NCBI RefSeq assembly: GCF_020405185.1 | Contig: NZ_CP084463.1 | Location: forward strand, 310,001-374,000 | Direction of reading: 5' to 3' | DNA from: Halomicrobium salinisoli | Lineage (GTDB): Archaea > Halobacteriota > Halobacteria > Halobacteriales > Haloarculaceae | Length of the DNA: 64,000 nt | Part shown: piece by piece, positions 43,735 through 52,505 of the stretch | Layout of the letters: every line of letters starts with the position of its first letter | How positions within the stretch are numbered: position 1 is the first letter of the stretch | Position numbers and translations under genes: made by a program | The notes under the pieces: model-generated | What the model saw: only the letters and a program-made list of their open reading frames with translations | What the model was told of the DNA's origin: nothing | Databases searched by the model: none

Positions 43735-44223
43735 CTACTCCGTTTCGCCTTCGCCGCGGTCGTCGGCCGCTCCGTCACCGTCGGCCGCTCCGTCGTTGTC
43801 TCCGCCTTCGGCGTCGTCAGCGTCCGCCGCCTCCTCGCGCATCTCCTCGGTCAGCCGCTGGGCCTCGCGGAGGATCTCCTGCGCGTCGTCGTCCATCTCG
43901 CCGCTCCCGCGGGCCCGCGCCGCGGTCTCGTCGATGCCGCCCGCGCCGCCGTGCCCGTGGTCGTGGCCGTGCTGGTGACCACCGCCGTGGTCGTGGTCGC
44001 GGACCCCGCTCTCCTCGAACACCTGCGGGAACTCCTCCTCCTCGGCGTACTCGACGACCACGTCGGCCAGCTCCGACTCGCCCATTTCTCCCCACTCCGG
44101 GACGCGCTCGTCGAGCCACTCCTCGTGGTCGCCGCCGCCGGTCATCGCCGTGAACGCGAGGTGGTTCGCCAGGTGTTCCGCGTCGGCCTGCGGGTCCTCG
44201 CAGACGGGACAGGCGTAGCCCAT
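43735..44223 (-). CDS. Zinc-finger protein (DUF5810-like)
   Basis: 162 residues. The N-terminus MGYACPVCEDPQADAEHLANHLAF is a C2H2-like finger (CPVC...H...H). A His/Asp/Gly-rich stretch (DHDHGGGHQHGHDHGHGG) may bind further metal. A very acidic tail ends the protein. It is upstream of the DUF5809 gene and probably co-transcribed with it. Function unknown. Confidence 0.72.
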   Translation of the reverse strand: MGYACPVCEDPQADAEHLANHLAFTAMTGGGDHEEWLDERVPEWGEMGESELADVVVEYAEEEEFPQVFEESGVRDHDHGGGHQHGHDHGHGGAGGIDETAARARGSGEMDDDAQEILREAQRLTEEMREEAADADDAEGGDNDGAADGDGAADDRGEGETE

Positions 44224-44310
44224 GTGCGTGGTGTGGGACTATGGACGGATATCGCTCACGGCTTCGGGCGAACCGTCTGTACCGCAACGGCGTCCGCGGC
44301 TGATACTTCC

Positions 44311-44590
44311 GTGAACAGCCAGAAAGCCCCGGCCGTCTCGACTCCCGGGACTCGCTGCGATCCTCGTCACTCGCTCTGCTCGTTCCTGCGGTTCTTGCGT
44401 CGTCCGGGTTCGCCGAGACGCCCGCCCCTTTCAGTCCCACCCCGTTCGGCTTTCCAGGCCGGGCGGGACTGAAAGGGGCGGCTGGCTGAACGAAGGCAGA
44501 CGACGCAAGGACCGCAGGGAGCGGAGCGACCGAGGACCGCAGCGAGTCTCCCGAGTTCAGCCAGCCGGGGCTTTCTGGCTGTTCTCAAAA
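44311..44590. repeat. Long palindromic non-coding element III
   Basis: Perfect 21-bp outer arms GAACAGCCAGAAAGCCCCGG(C) at 44313-44333 and inverted at 44564-44584. Perfect 15-bp inner arms GCCCCTTTCAGTCCC at 44424-44438 and inverted at 44465-44479. Both arms are shared with the element at 30.1 kb. Between them are GCTCACTTCGTTCG-type repeats and ACGCAAGGACCGCAG, which element II also has. It lies in the gap between the DUF5810 gene and rimI (44224-44621) and contains no gene. A GTGAACA... flank is also seen at element I. Confidence 0.82.
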
Positions 44591-44621
44591 AGAACTGCAA
44601 CTGCGGTTCAGCAGGCAATTC

Positions 44622-45092
44622 CTAGTCCAGGCCGCGGACCATCACGAGGGCGTCCTCGCCGTTGCCGTAGTAGTTGGGGACGGTCCGCTGGTGCTCGAAG
44701 TCGAACGCGCGGTACAGCGAGATGGCGACGTCGTTGGAGGCGCGCACTTCGAGCTTGACCGAGCCGGCGCCCCCCTCGCGCAGCGTCTCCAGCGCGCTGT
44801 CGAGCAGCGTCCGGCCGACGCCTTCGCCCCGATGGTCCGGGGCGACGGCGATGTCCTTGACGTGGCCCAGCGGCGTGCCGTGGTTGGGGACGGAGTCGGC
44901 CACGACGTAGCCGACGACGCCGCCGTCGGCCTCCGCCACCAGGAAGCCCGGCTCCTCGAGGTAGTTCTCGAACGCCGACATCGGCCAGGGCTGGGGGAAA
45001 GCGAGCTGCTCGATCCGGTGGATCCGCAGCAGGTCCCCCGGCGTCGCCTGCCTGACCGAGACGGCGTCGTCGTCTGACGCGACGGTCGTCAC
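44622..45092 (-). CDS. rimI: Ribosomal-protein-alanine N-acetyltransferase
   Basis: 156 residues from a GTG at 45092. It follows the RimI/ARD1 pattern: IEQLAFPQPWPMSAFENYL, DIAVAPDHRGEGVGRTLL (acetyl-CoA loop) and LEVRASNDVAISLYRAFDFEHQRTVPNYY. It should acetylate N-terminal residues of ribosomal or other proteins. No ATG is available in the frame near the N-terminus; the GTG gives a normal-length protein. Confidence 0.88.
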   Translation of the reverse strand: MTTVASDDDAVSVRQATPGDLLRIHRIEQLAFPQPWPMSAFENYLEEPGFLVAEADGGVVGYVVADSVPNHGTPLGHVKDIAVAPDHRGEGVGRTLLDSALETLREGGAGSVKLEVRASNDVAISLYRAFDFEHQRTVPNYYGNGEDALVMVRGLD

Positions 45093-45151
45093 TACCAGCA
45101 GTTCGGCGGCAGTCCACAAAGGAATGACGGCTGGCTGGAGACTGGCGGCTG

Positions 45152-46342
45152 TCAGAAGAAGTCGGTGAGGTACACCCGTCGCTCCGGGAAGAGCGCGTCG
45201 AGGGCGGCGACGGCGTCGTCGGCCGCGGACAGCAGGTCCCGGTCGGCCGCCGTCGACGGCGCGAGCGTCCCGACGTACAGCTTCGAGAGCAGGCCGACGC
45301 CCGGTTCCGCGTCGGCGTCCGCATCGTCTTCGACGCGCTCGCAGGTCGGCCCGTCGGGGCCCGGCTCGATCCGTACCGTCTCGTCGGTGGCGGGCAGCAA
45401 CGGGTCGTCGACGTCGATGGTCACGGACCGATGAGGGTTCCGCTCGCCGGGCAGCAGGTCGATGGCCGCTTCGAGGTCGACGATCCGACCCATCGCTCCC
45501 GGCTCGACCGTCGCGGTGACTGCCTTCGGGTCGGCGGCCTCGTGGACCAGCCGGGTCTCCTCCGGCGCGGACCACCGCACCGCGTCGACCTGCGGCGCGT
45601 GCCGGCGCACGAGTTCCAGTAGCTGTCGACGGGCGTCCTCCGTCCGGGCGACCAGTTCGTCGACGACCATCGTCGCGCCGCTCCCGTCCTCGCTCTCGCC
45701 GCGGAGCCTGAACGCGACGTACCCCGCCGGTTCGTCGGCCGCCGATGGCGTCCAGGCGTAGATCCAGTCGTCGTCGAGCGTCCGCTCGCGCCACCACCGC
45801 GCCGATCGGTCGAGCGCGAGTTCGTAGCCCGCCGCCCAGTCCTCGTAGGCCGGGACCAGCCGCTCGTACTCGTCGGGCGTCAGCCGATCGAAGGCGCCGT
45901 CGCCGTCCGCGCTCGGCAGGGCGTCCGCCGGGAAGCGGTACTCGGTCTCCGCGTGGACCAGCGCCCAGCCGGAGCGGCGGTAGTAGGGGATCGAGTTCGG
46001 CCAGAGCGCCGCGTATGGGTAGCCCCGGTCGCGGAAGACTCGCAGGGCCTCGCGCTGGAGAGTTCGGCCGTGGCCCGCCGACCGGTGCTCCGGCGGCGTC
46101 GTGAACGCGGCGAACCCGCCCACGGGACGCCGGTCCCCGGCCAGCGTGACGTCGAGGTCGTACAGGGCACAGGTCGAGACCAGGTCCCCGTCCTCGAACA
46201 GGCCCCACCGCTCGGCGATCCGGTCTTTCACGTCGTCGGGCCCGTCGTAGTCCGGCGGGCCCGGGTCGGAGCCGAAGGCGTGGTCGATGGCGACGGCCTG
46301 CCGGACGACCTCGTCGCCCTCGAGCCGACGAAAGGTAGCCAT
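45152..46342 (-). CDS. Eis-like GNAT acetyltransferase
   Basis: 396 residues, the length of the two-GNAT plus sterol-carrier-like Eis family. GGFAAFTTPPEHRSAGHGRTL is the acetyl-CoA loop of the first GNAT domain; the N-terminus MATFRRLEGDEVVRQAVAIDH and the C-terminal DLEAAIDLLPG and VGLLSKLYVGTLAPS fit Eis. Bacterial Eis acetylates aminoglycosides and proteins; what the haloarchaeal protein acts on is not known. Confidence 0.82.
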   Translation of the reverse strand: MATFRRLEGDEVVRQAVAIDHAFGSDPGPPDYDGPDDVKDRIAERWGLFEDGDLVSTCALYDLDVTLAGDRRPVGGFAAFTTPPEHRSAGHGRTLQREALRVFRDRGYPYAALWPNSIPYYRRSGWALVHAETEYRFPADALPSADGDGAFDRLTPDEYERLVPAYEDWAAGYELALDRSARWWRERTLDDDWIYAWTPSAADEPAGYVAFRLRGESEDGSGATMVVDELVARTEDARRQLLELVRRHAPQVDAVRWSAPEETRLVHEAADPKAVTATVEPGAMGRIVDLEAAIDLLPGERNPHRSVTIDVDDPLLPATDETVRIEPGPDGPTCERVEDDADADAEPGVGLLSKLYVGTLAPSTAADRDLLSAADDAVAALDALFPERRVYLTDFF

Positions 46343-46385
46343 GCAGGTGGGACCGGTGCCGGGCGCTTGAAGCTTCGGTCGGCTA

Positions 46386-46577
46386 TCAGCTCGGTTCGCC
46401 GCCGAACGTCGCTTCGCCGAGCACGAACTGGAAGAGGGCGGCGGCGACGAACGTCCCCGCCAGCACCCCGCTCTCGACGGGGCCGTACTGGAACGGGTAG
46501 ACGCTGAGTGCGAGGAAGACGACGGCGCCGAGGAGGCCGATCACGCCGGTCAGGGTGACCTTCTCGCGGGTGTCCAT
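46386..46577 (-). CDS. Small two-TM protein
   Basis: 63 residues from ATG 46577. Two TM segments (about 7-28 and 35-55). Upstream in-frame ATGs add a non-conserved-looking extension. Family not recognised. Confidence 0.55.
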   Translation of the reverse strand: MDTREKVTLTGVIGLLGAVVFLALSVYPFQYGPVESGVLAGTFVAAALFQFVLGEATFGGEPS

Positions 46578-46730
46578 ACTCGGCACTGCGCGCTGTCGTC
46601 GCATAAGTCTTGTATCACTGTCTACAGGATGCGCCGGAGCGATGGCGCGGCGCACCGACCGTACCCGGTGCTCTTCGGCGACCGAGCGATAAAAGAGAGC
46701 GTCGAAAGGCCGACGTGTCCGACTACGACG

Positions 46731-48707
46731 TTAGTCGTCGGCGGGCGCGGCGCCGCTACCGTCTTCGGCCTGCTTCTTCGTGTGCGAGAGCTTGCCACCG
46801 TCCGCGAGGATGCGGCGCTCGCGCTCGGAGGCGTCGAGGGTGGCGGTGGCCTCCCAGTCGTCGTTCACGCGGATGGTGAACTCCTCCTGGCCGGAGGCGA
46901 CCGCGTCGGCGACGTCGGTGACGATCTCGATGTCGTCGCCCTCGTCGATCTTCTCGTAGGTCTCCTCGTCGATCTCCAGCGGCACGATGCCGAAGTTGAA
47001 GAGGTTCGCCTTGTGGATGCGGGCGAAGCTCTGGGCGAGGACGGCCTCGATGCCAAGGAACATCGGGCACAGGGCCGCGTGCTCGCGCGAGGAGCCCTGA
47101 CCGTAGTTCTCGCCGGCGACCAGCAGGCCGCCGTCGGCGTCGCGGGCGCGGTCGGCGAAGGTGTCGTCGATCCGCGACAGCGTGAAGTCCGAGAGCTTGT
47201 CGATGTTCGAGCGGAACTTGAGGATGTCCGCCGTCGCCGGGATGATGTGGTCGGTGGTGATGTTGTCCTCCATCTTCAGGAGGGCCTCACCCTCGATGTC
47301 CGCTCCCAGCGGGTCCTTCAGCGGGACCTCGCCGATGTTCGGGCCCTTGATGAGCTCATCGTCGACGGCCTCGTCGGGCGCGATGAGGTCGGAGCTGGAG
47401 GCGCCGATGTACTGCTCGGGCAGTTCGATGCCGGGCGCCTCGAGGTCGCCCAGTTCGTCGGCCAGGTCGCGCGGGTCGACGATCTCGCCGGCGATGGCCG
47501 CGGCGGTCGCGACCTCGGGCGAGCAGAGGTAGACGTTGTCGTCCTCGATGCCGGAGCGACCCTCGAAGTTGCGGTTGAACGTCCGCAGCGAGACGGAGTC
47601 CGAGGCGGGCACGTGGCCGATGCCGATACAGGCACCGCAGGTGGCCTCGGAGAAGTTGACGCCGGCGGCCATCAGCTCGGCCGTCCAGCCGTCGCGGGCC
47701 AGCATCTCGGAGGCCTGCTTGGACCCGGGCGCGACGATCATCTCGGTCGTCTTGGCCGTGTTCCGGCCCTCGAGCATCTTCGCGGCGGGCAGGATGTCCT
47801 CGTAGGCGCCGTTGGTACAGGAGCCGATGATGACCTGCTCGACGTCCGTGCCGGCGACCTCGCGGACGGGCACGACGTTGTCGGGCATCGACGGCTCGGC
47901 GATGAGCGGCTCGAGCTCCGAGAGGTCGACCGTGATCTGGTCGGCGTACTCGGCGTCCTCGTCGGGCGAGAGGTCGACGTACTCGTCCTCGCGGCCGAGC
48001 CGGGAGAGGTAGTCCTCGGTCTGCTCGTCCGTCGGGAAGATGGAGGTGGTGGCACCGAGCTCCGTGCCCATGTTGGTGATCGTCGTCCGCTCGGGCACCG
48101 TCAGGCTCTCGACGCCGGGGCCGGTGTACTCGAGCACCTTGCCGACGCCGCCCTTGACCGAGAGGCGACGGAGGAGCTCGAGGATGACGTCCTTCGCGGT
48201 GGCCCACTCGGGCAGTTCGCCCTCGAGGTGGACGTTGACGACCTCGGGCATCTCGATGTAGTAGGCGCCTCCGCCCATCGCGACGGCGACGTCGAGGCCG
48301 CCGGCGCCGATGGCCAGTTCGCCGAGCCCGCCGGGGGTCGGCGTGTGGGAGTCGGAGCCGAGCATCGTCTTGCCCGGCGCCGCGAAGTTCTCCTTGTGGA
48401 CGTTGTGGCAGATGCCGTTGCCCGGCCGCGAGAAGTGCGCGCCGAACGTGCCGGCCGCGGAGCGCAGGAACCGGTGGTCGTCCGTGTTCTTGAAGTCGAA
48501 CTGATACGTCTGGTGGTCGCAGTACTGGGCGGCCAGTTCGGTCTGGACCTCGTCGAGGTCCAGCGCTTCGAACTGCAGCCACACCAGCGTACCCGTCGTG
48601 TCCTGGGTGAGGACCTGGTCGATCTCGATCCCGATCTCCTCGCCGGGGGTGAGTTCACCCTCGACAAGATGATCGTCGAGAATCTTCTCCGTGAGCGTCT
48701 GTCCCAT
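46731..48707 (-). CDS. acnA: Aconitate hydratase
   Basis: 658 residues. The 4Fe-4S ligands are Cys297 (GSCTNG), Cys357 and Cys360 (CGACIG). GSDSHT (118-122) and the swivel-domain motif ENYGQGSSREH are intact. It interconverts citrate and isocitrate in the citric acid cycle. The length fits the mitochondrial/archaeal AcnA subgroup. The TATA-like GATTTATACCC on the minus strand about 27 nt upstream of the ATG indicates a leaderless transcript. Confidence 0.93.
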   Translation of the reverse strand: MGQTLTEKILDDHLVEGELTPGEEIGIEIDQVLTQDTTGTLVWLQFEALDLDEVQTELAAQYCDHQTYQFDFKNTDDHRFLRSAAGTFGAHFSRPGNGICHNVHKENFAAPGKTMLGSDSHTPTPGGLGELAIGAGGLDVAVAMGGGAYYIEMPEVVNVHLEGELPEWATAKDVILELLRRLSVKGGVGKVLEYTGPGVESLTVPERTTITNMGTELGATTSIFPTDEQTEDYLSRLGREDEYVDLSPDEDAEYADQITVDLSELEPLIAEPSMPDNVVPVREVAGTDVEQVIIGSCTNGAYEDILPAAKMLEGRNTAKTTEMIVAPGSKQASEMLARDGWTAELMAAGVNFSEATCGACIGIGHVPASDSVSLRTFNRNFEGRSGIEDDNVYLCSPEVATAAAIAGEIVDPRDLADELGDLEAPGIELPEQYIGASSSDLIAPDEAVDDELIKGPNIGEVPLKDPLGADIEGEALLKMEDNITTDHIIPATADILKFRSNIDKLSDFTLSRIDDTFADRARDADGGLLVAGENYGQGSSREHAALCPMFLGIEAVLAQSFARIHKANLFNFGIVPLEIDEETYEKIDEGDDIEIVTDVADAVASGQEEFTIRVNDDWEATATLDASERERRILADGGKLSHTKKQAEDGSGAAPADD

Positions 48708-48862
48708 AACGTACGTACGTGGACGGCGCCCGGGTATAAATCCCGCGTATTCGCAAATGTTGTTCGTGGCAATTTTCCGCCCCACCGAGCGCGGGTGGCA
48801 ACGCCTGCACTGCCCCCGTCGCAGGTGGCAACGCCTATGGTGACCCCGGTCCGAGCGCGGGT

Positions 48863-49324
48863 ATGTTCAGAAGCGGGGCGTTCGTCGCGGAGCGACTGGG
48901 CGAGTTGCGGAGCGAGCAGGTCCAGCCCAACGGCGTCGACCTGACGCTGGAGACCGTCTACGAGCAGGTCGAACCGGGCCGGATCGAGCGAGGCGACAAG
49001 ACCGTCGGCGACCGGCGCGAACTGTCGCTCGACGGCGACGGCTACAGCCTGGCGCCCGGCGGCTACGTCGTCGAGTACGGCGAGCGGGTCGCCGTGCCCG
49101 ACGGCCACGTCGGCTTCGTCCTCCCGCGCTCCTCGCTGCTGCGCAACTCCTGCATGCTGAACACGGCGGTCTGGGACGCCGGCTACGAGGGCCGCGGCGA
49201 GGGCCTGCTGCAGGTCCACAACCCGATCGAACTCGAACCGGGCGCGCGCATCGCGCAGTTCGTCCTCGCCGAGGCCGACCACGAGGACACCTACGACGGG
49301 ACGTATCAGGGCGAGAACCTCTAG
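48863..49324 (+). CDS. dCTP deaminase/dUTPase family protein
   Basis: 153 residues. The trimeric dUTPase-fold landmarks are QPNGVDLTLE, PDGHVGFVLPRSSLLRNSCMLNTAVWDAGYEG and ARIAQFVLAEADH. It is shorter than bacterial Dcd and resembles the archaeal dUTPases. It removes dUTP and so prevents uracil in DNA. Whether it deaminates dCTP cannot be told. Confidence 0.88.
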   Translation: MFRSGAFVAERLGELRSEQVQPNGVDLTLETVYEQVEPGRIERGDKTVGDRRELSLDGDGYSLAPGGYVVEYGERVAVPDGHVGFVLPRSSLLRNSCMLNTAVWDAGYEGRGEGLLQVHNPIELEPGARIAQFVLAEADHEDTYDGTYQGENL

Positions 49325-49639
49325 GATCGCCCGCCGCGCCGCACCGTTTACTTCAGGCAAAAGACCTAAGGTTTGGTGTGGTCTACCATGCGATGCATCA
49401 CTTCGGAGGTGATGCCACGCAGGGCAGCCCGTCCCAGCGAGCGCGGACGGCACGCTAGCCCGGATTCGTCAGTCTGGTCACAGGGCCGCGGCGCGCTGCT
49501 CGCGCCCGGCCCACCTTCACGTCCCGAGCCGGCGGTTCTGCCGGCCGGGACGTCCCGTTCGCTCGGTCGGAGTCGGGGTCTTTTCAGCCTCTGAAACGGC
49601 CCGTCGGTACTTACGTCGGTCGCCGAGCAAGCGGTAGGT
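49325..49639. other. Gene-free region with a strong hairpin
   Basis: GCATCAC-TTCGGAG-GTGATGC (49395-49415) is a perfect 7-bp stem. It lies about 40 bases after an AT-richer ACTTCAGGCAAAAGACCTAAGG, which could be a promoter. Open frames on both strands start inside it, but their sequences are Arg/Pro/Ser-rich and not acidic, so I do not call them. A small structured RNA is possible; nothing is recognised. Confidence 0.4.
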
Positions 49640-49903
49640 ATGAGTTCCAATCACGGCATCTACGTGCTCGACGACGGCGACGGGGACGAGTGGGTCACGC
49701 CCCGTCCGGTGGGGGAGGTGATCGCCGACGCCGTCGCCGCGGCGACCGACCTGGAGCCGGGGGACCTCGACGCCATCGACGCGTACGTCGACCTCGACGA
49801 GGTGGCGGCGGTGGTCGCCGAGGGGGACCGCGAGTCCGTGGACTTCCCCGTGGAGGGCCACCAGGTGACGCTCACCCGCGAGGGCGACGTGTCCGTGGCC
49901 TGA
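49640..49903 (+). CDS. HalOD1-type output domain protein
   Basis: 87 residues. The pattern PVGEVIADAVAAATDLEPGDLDAIDAYVDLDEVAA is that of the halobacterial output domain HalOD1, a small domain found alone or fused to sensor and receiver proteins. It is probably a signal-transduction output; partner unknown. Confidence 0.7.
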   Translation: MSSNHGIYVLDDGDGDEWVTPRPVGEVIADAVAAATDLEPGDLDAIDAYVDLDEVAAVVAEGDRESVDFPVEGHQVTLTREGDVSVA

Positions 49904-50009
49904 GCGGCCCCGTTTGTCGGGTCTCGGTCCGGCGGCGGGCGTCGACGCCCACGCCTCGACCGACTGTCCGACCGCATCACCTTTGGCGCGGGCGTCCCCA
50001 CCAGCCCCT

Positions 50010-50402
50010 ATGACTCGCGTCGCGCTGATCGCTCACGACGAGAAGAAGCCCGACATCATCGACCTCGCGCAGGAGTACGAGGAGCTGCTGTCGGCGTTCG
50101 ACCTCGTCGGCACGGGCACCACGGGCAAGCGCCTCACGGAGGAGACCGACCTCCACGTCAACCGCAAGAAGTCAGGCCCCATCGGCGGCGACACCCAGAT
50201 CGGCGCCGGGGTGGCCGAGGGCGCCGTCGACGCCATCGTCTTCCTCCGCGACCCGCTGACGGCCCAGCCCCACGAGCCGGACATCTCCGCGCTGCTGCGG
50301 ATCTGTGACGTCCACGACGTCCCGCTGGCGACCACCCGGACCGCCGCCGAGTACGTCCTCGAGGGGCTGGCGCGGGACACCGACAACGCCGACCTGCTCT
50401 AG
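50010..50402 (+). CDS. mgsA: Methylglyoxal synthase
   Basis: 130 residues. It has the family sequence MTRVALIAHDEKKPDIIDL, GTGTTGKRL (phosphate binding), SGPIGGDTQIGA (with the catalytic Asp) and FLRDPLTAQPHE. The enzyme converts dihydroxyacetone phosphate to methylglyoxal. Its stop codon overlaps the queC stop by 4 bases. In haloarchaea it may contribute to DHAP-derived precursor supply. Confidence 0.93.
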   Translation: MTRVALIAHDEKKPDIIDLAQEYEELLSAFDLVGTGTTGKRLTEETDLHVNRKKSGPIGGDTQIGAGVAEGAVDAIVFLRDPLTAQPHEPDISALLRICDVHDVPLATTRTAAEYVLEGLARDTDNADLL

Positions 50403-51148
50403 TCCGCGTACTCCGGCCGCTCCTCGTACTCGATGGGATCGCGCTCGCCGAGCCGCTGGAACGCCTGGAGCCGGAAGGCGCAGGCGTCGCAGGTGCCACA
50501 GGCGGGCGCCTCGGCGCGGTAGCAGCTCCACGTGTCCTCGTAGGGGACGCCCAGTTCCAGCCCCCGCTCGGCGATGTCCGTCTTCGACCACTCGACGAAC
50601 GGCGCCTCGATGGAGATGTCGGTGTCGGGGTGCGTGCCGACGTCGACCACGTCCTCGAACGCCTCGAAGAAGGCGGGCCGGCAGTCGGGGTACCCCGAGA
50701 AGTCCTCGCTGTGGGCGCCGATGAACACCGCCCCGCAGTCGTTGGCCTCGGCGTAGGAGACGGCCATCGACAGCAGGTTGGCGTTCCGGAAGGGGACGTA
50801 GGTGTCCGGCACCTCTTCGGCGTCGAGGTCGGCGTCCTCGACGGCCTCGTCCGCGTCGGTCAGCGACGACCCGCCGACGGCCCGGAGGTGGTCAGTCTCG
50901 ACGTGGAGGAAGTCCGCCGCGTCGGCGTGCTCGGCGAGCGCCTCGGCGCACTCCCGCTCCCGATCGGCCGTCCGCTGGCCGTAGCTGGTGTGCAGGAGGT
51001 ACAGGTCCTCGTACCCCTGCGCCCGCGCCTCGTAGGCGGCCGTCGCGCTGTCCATCCCGCCGGAGGCCAGTACGACGGCGCTCTCGGCGTCGGTAGTGTC
51101 GTTCTCGTCGCCCTGTGCGTCGTCGGTGGTGGTGTTGTCGGTAGCCAT
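50399..51148 (-). CDS. queC: 7-cyano-7-deazaguanine (preQ0) synthase
   Basis: 249 residues from ATG 51148. A GTG two codons upstream is possible. The PP-loop SGGMDS (29-34) binds ATP, and the zinc cysteines are in WSCYRAEAPACGTCDAC. It converts 7-carboxy-7-deazaguanine to preQ0, the precursor of archaeosine in archaeal tRNA. It is the last gene of a queD-queE-queC cluster on the minus strand. Confidence 0.94.
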   Translation of the reverse strand: MATDNTTTDDAQGDENDTTDAESAVVLASGGMDSATAAYEARAQGYEDLYLLHTSYGQRTADRERECAEALAEHADAADFLHVETDHLRAVGGSSLTDADEAVEDADLDAEEVPDTYVPFRNANLLSMAVSYAEANDCGAVFIGAHSEDFSGYPDCRPAFFEAFEDVVDVGTHPDTDISIEAPFVEWSKTDIAERGLELGVPYEDTWSCYRAEAPACGTCDACAFRLQAFQRLGERDPIEYEERPEYAD

Positions 51149-51175
51149 GGTCACGTACTCGTCGTGGTCGCCCGC

Positions 51176-51958
51176 TCAGGTCCCCGGCGCGTCGTTCCAC
51201 AGGTCGACGTGCAGTCGGGGGGTGTACCGGTAGCCGCGCCCGGCCGCAAGCTCGGCGACGGCGCGGCGCGTCTCGTCCAGTTGCTCGCGCGTCTGTCCCT
51301 CGGGCATCAGGAGGACGTCCTCGTCGCGGACGGGGACGTCCGCTCGCTCCCGGACCCGATCGACCAGGTCCTCGATCTCCGGGAGGTCGTCCTCGCCCGT
51401 GACGACGAACTTCAGCTGGAACTCGTAGTCCTCGACGAAGCCGGCGAGCGCGTCGAGGTCGAGTCGCCCCGCCTCGTGGCGCTCGGCCCACTCGCCGTCG
51501 CCCTTCGGGTCGCGCTCGGCGGTCGGCGTGCTCGACGCCAGCTTCGGGCTCACGCTGGCCAGGTCGATCGGCGCGTCGCGGTGGATCGTCCCGTTGGTCT
51601 CGACGGTAGTGTGATAGCCCGCGTCGTCCAGCCGCTCCAGCAGCGCGACGCTCTCCTCGTGCATGAGGGGTTCGCCGCCCGTCAGGACGACGTGGTCCGC
51701 GCCGTGGCTCGCCACCTCGTCGAGGATCTCGTCGATCCCCATCCAGGCGTGGGTCGGCTCCCAGGAGGTGTGGTAGGAGTCGCAGAACCAGCACCGGAGG
51801 TTGCAGCCGCTCGTGCGGACGAACGTGCTGGGCACGCCCGCCAGCTTCCCCTCGCCCTGCAGCGAGTGGAACAGCTCGTTGATGGGCAGTCCCTCGCCCT
51901 CCGGCTCGGTCGCTGCCTCGTCGTCGCCCTCCGCATCGACGTCGCTTTCGACCGGCAT
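51176..51958 (-). CDS. queE: 7-carboxy-7-deazaguanine synthase (radical SAM)
   Basis: 260 residues. The radical-SAM cluster motif is modified as in QueE, with Cys52, Cys56 and Cys59 in CNLRCWFC; VLTGGEPLM binds SAM. An Asp/Glu-rich N-terminal tail (about 1-23) is a halophilic addition. The ATG at 51958 overlaps the stop of queD (ATGA). It performs the ring contraction to 7-carboxy-7-deazaguanine in archaeosine synthesis. Confidence 0.94.
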   Translation of the reverse strand: MPVESDVDAEGDDEAATEPEGEGLPINELFHSLQGEGKLAGVPSTFVRTSGCNLRCWFCDSYHTSWEPTHAWMGIDEILDEVASHGADHVVLTGGEPLMHEESVALLERLDDAGYHTTVETNGTIHRDAPIDLASVSPKLASSTPTAERDPKGDGEWAERHEAGRLDLDALAGFVEDYEFQLKFVVTGEDDLPEIEDLVDRVRERADVPVRDEDVLLMPEGQTREQLDETRRAVAELAAGRGYRYTPRLHVDLWNDAPGT

Positions 51959-52410
51959 CACTGCCCCGCGGCGAGCTCGCTGGTCTCCCGGACGGTCACG
52001 TCGACCTCGCTGACCGTGTCCGGCAGCGCCTCGGCCAGCCGCTCCTCCAGCAGGACGGACATGACCTCGGCGGTCGGCGGCGCGTCCAGGACGACGACCG
52101 CGTCGCCGTCGCCGCTTTCCTCGAAGGCCTCGATCAGCGGGTCGCCGGCCTCCAGCAGGAAGCGGTGGTCCCAGGCGTCGATCGCGTCCGTGACCGCGCC
52201 CTTGTCGGCGATCCACCCCTCCTCGGTCAGCTCGCCGACCAGACGCACTGTCACCGCGTAGTTGTGCCCGTGGGGCCTGCTGCACTTGCCGTCGTGGTGC
52301 ATGATCCGGTGGCCCGCGCTGATGCGGATCGGCCGGTCGCCCCCGACGACCAGTTCCCGCTCGCCGGCGTCCGCCAGCGGCGAGTGTTCTTCGACGACTC
52401 TATCGGTCAT
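51958..52410 (-). CDS. queD: 6-carboxytetrahydropterin synthase
   Basis: 150 residues. Zinc ligands are His34 (SAGHRIM) and His47/His49 (RPHGHNY); Cys43 in GKCSRPHGH is the catalytic cysteine. It is the second enzyme of the preQ0 pathway and the first gene of the queDEC operon. A TTTTAACC box about 25 nt upstream of the ATG fits a leaderless start. Confidence 0.92.
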   Translation of the reverse strand: MTDRVVEEHSPLADAGERELVVGGDRPIRISAGHRIMHHDGKCSRPHGHNYAVTVRLVGELTEEGWIADKGAVTDAIDAWDHRFLLEAGDPLIEAFEESGDGDAVVVLDAPPTAEVMSVLLEERLAEALPDTVSEVDVTVRETSELAAGQ

Positions 52411-52505
52411 ACCACGGTATTATCCAGGGAGTGGTTAAAACGACTGGTCGCACGCCGTCCGTGGGTTCCGGGAGATATCGCCGCTGCCGCGGTGGCGGAC
52501 GCCGA

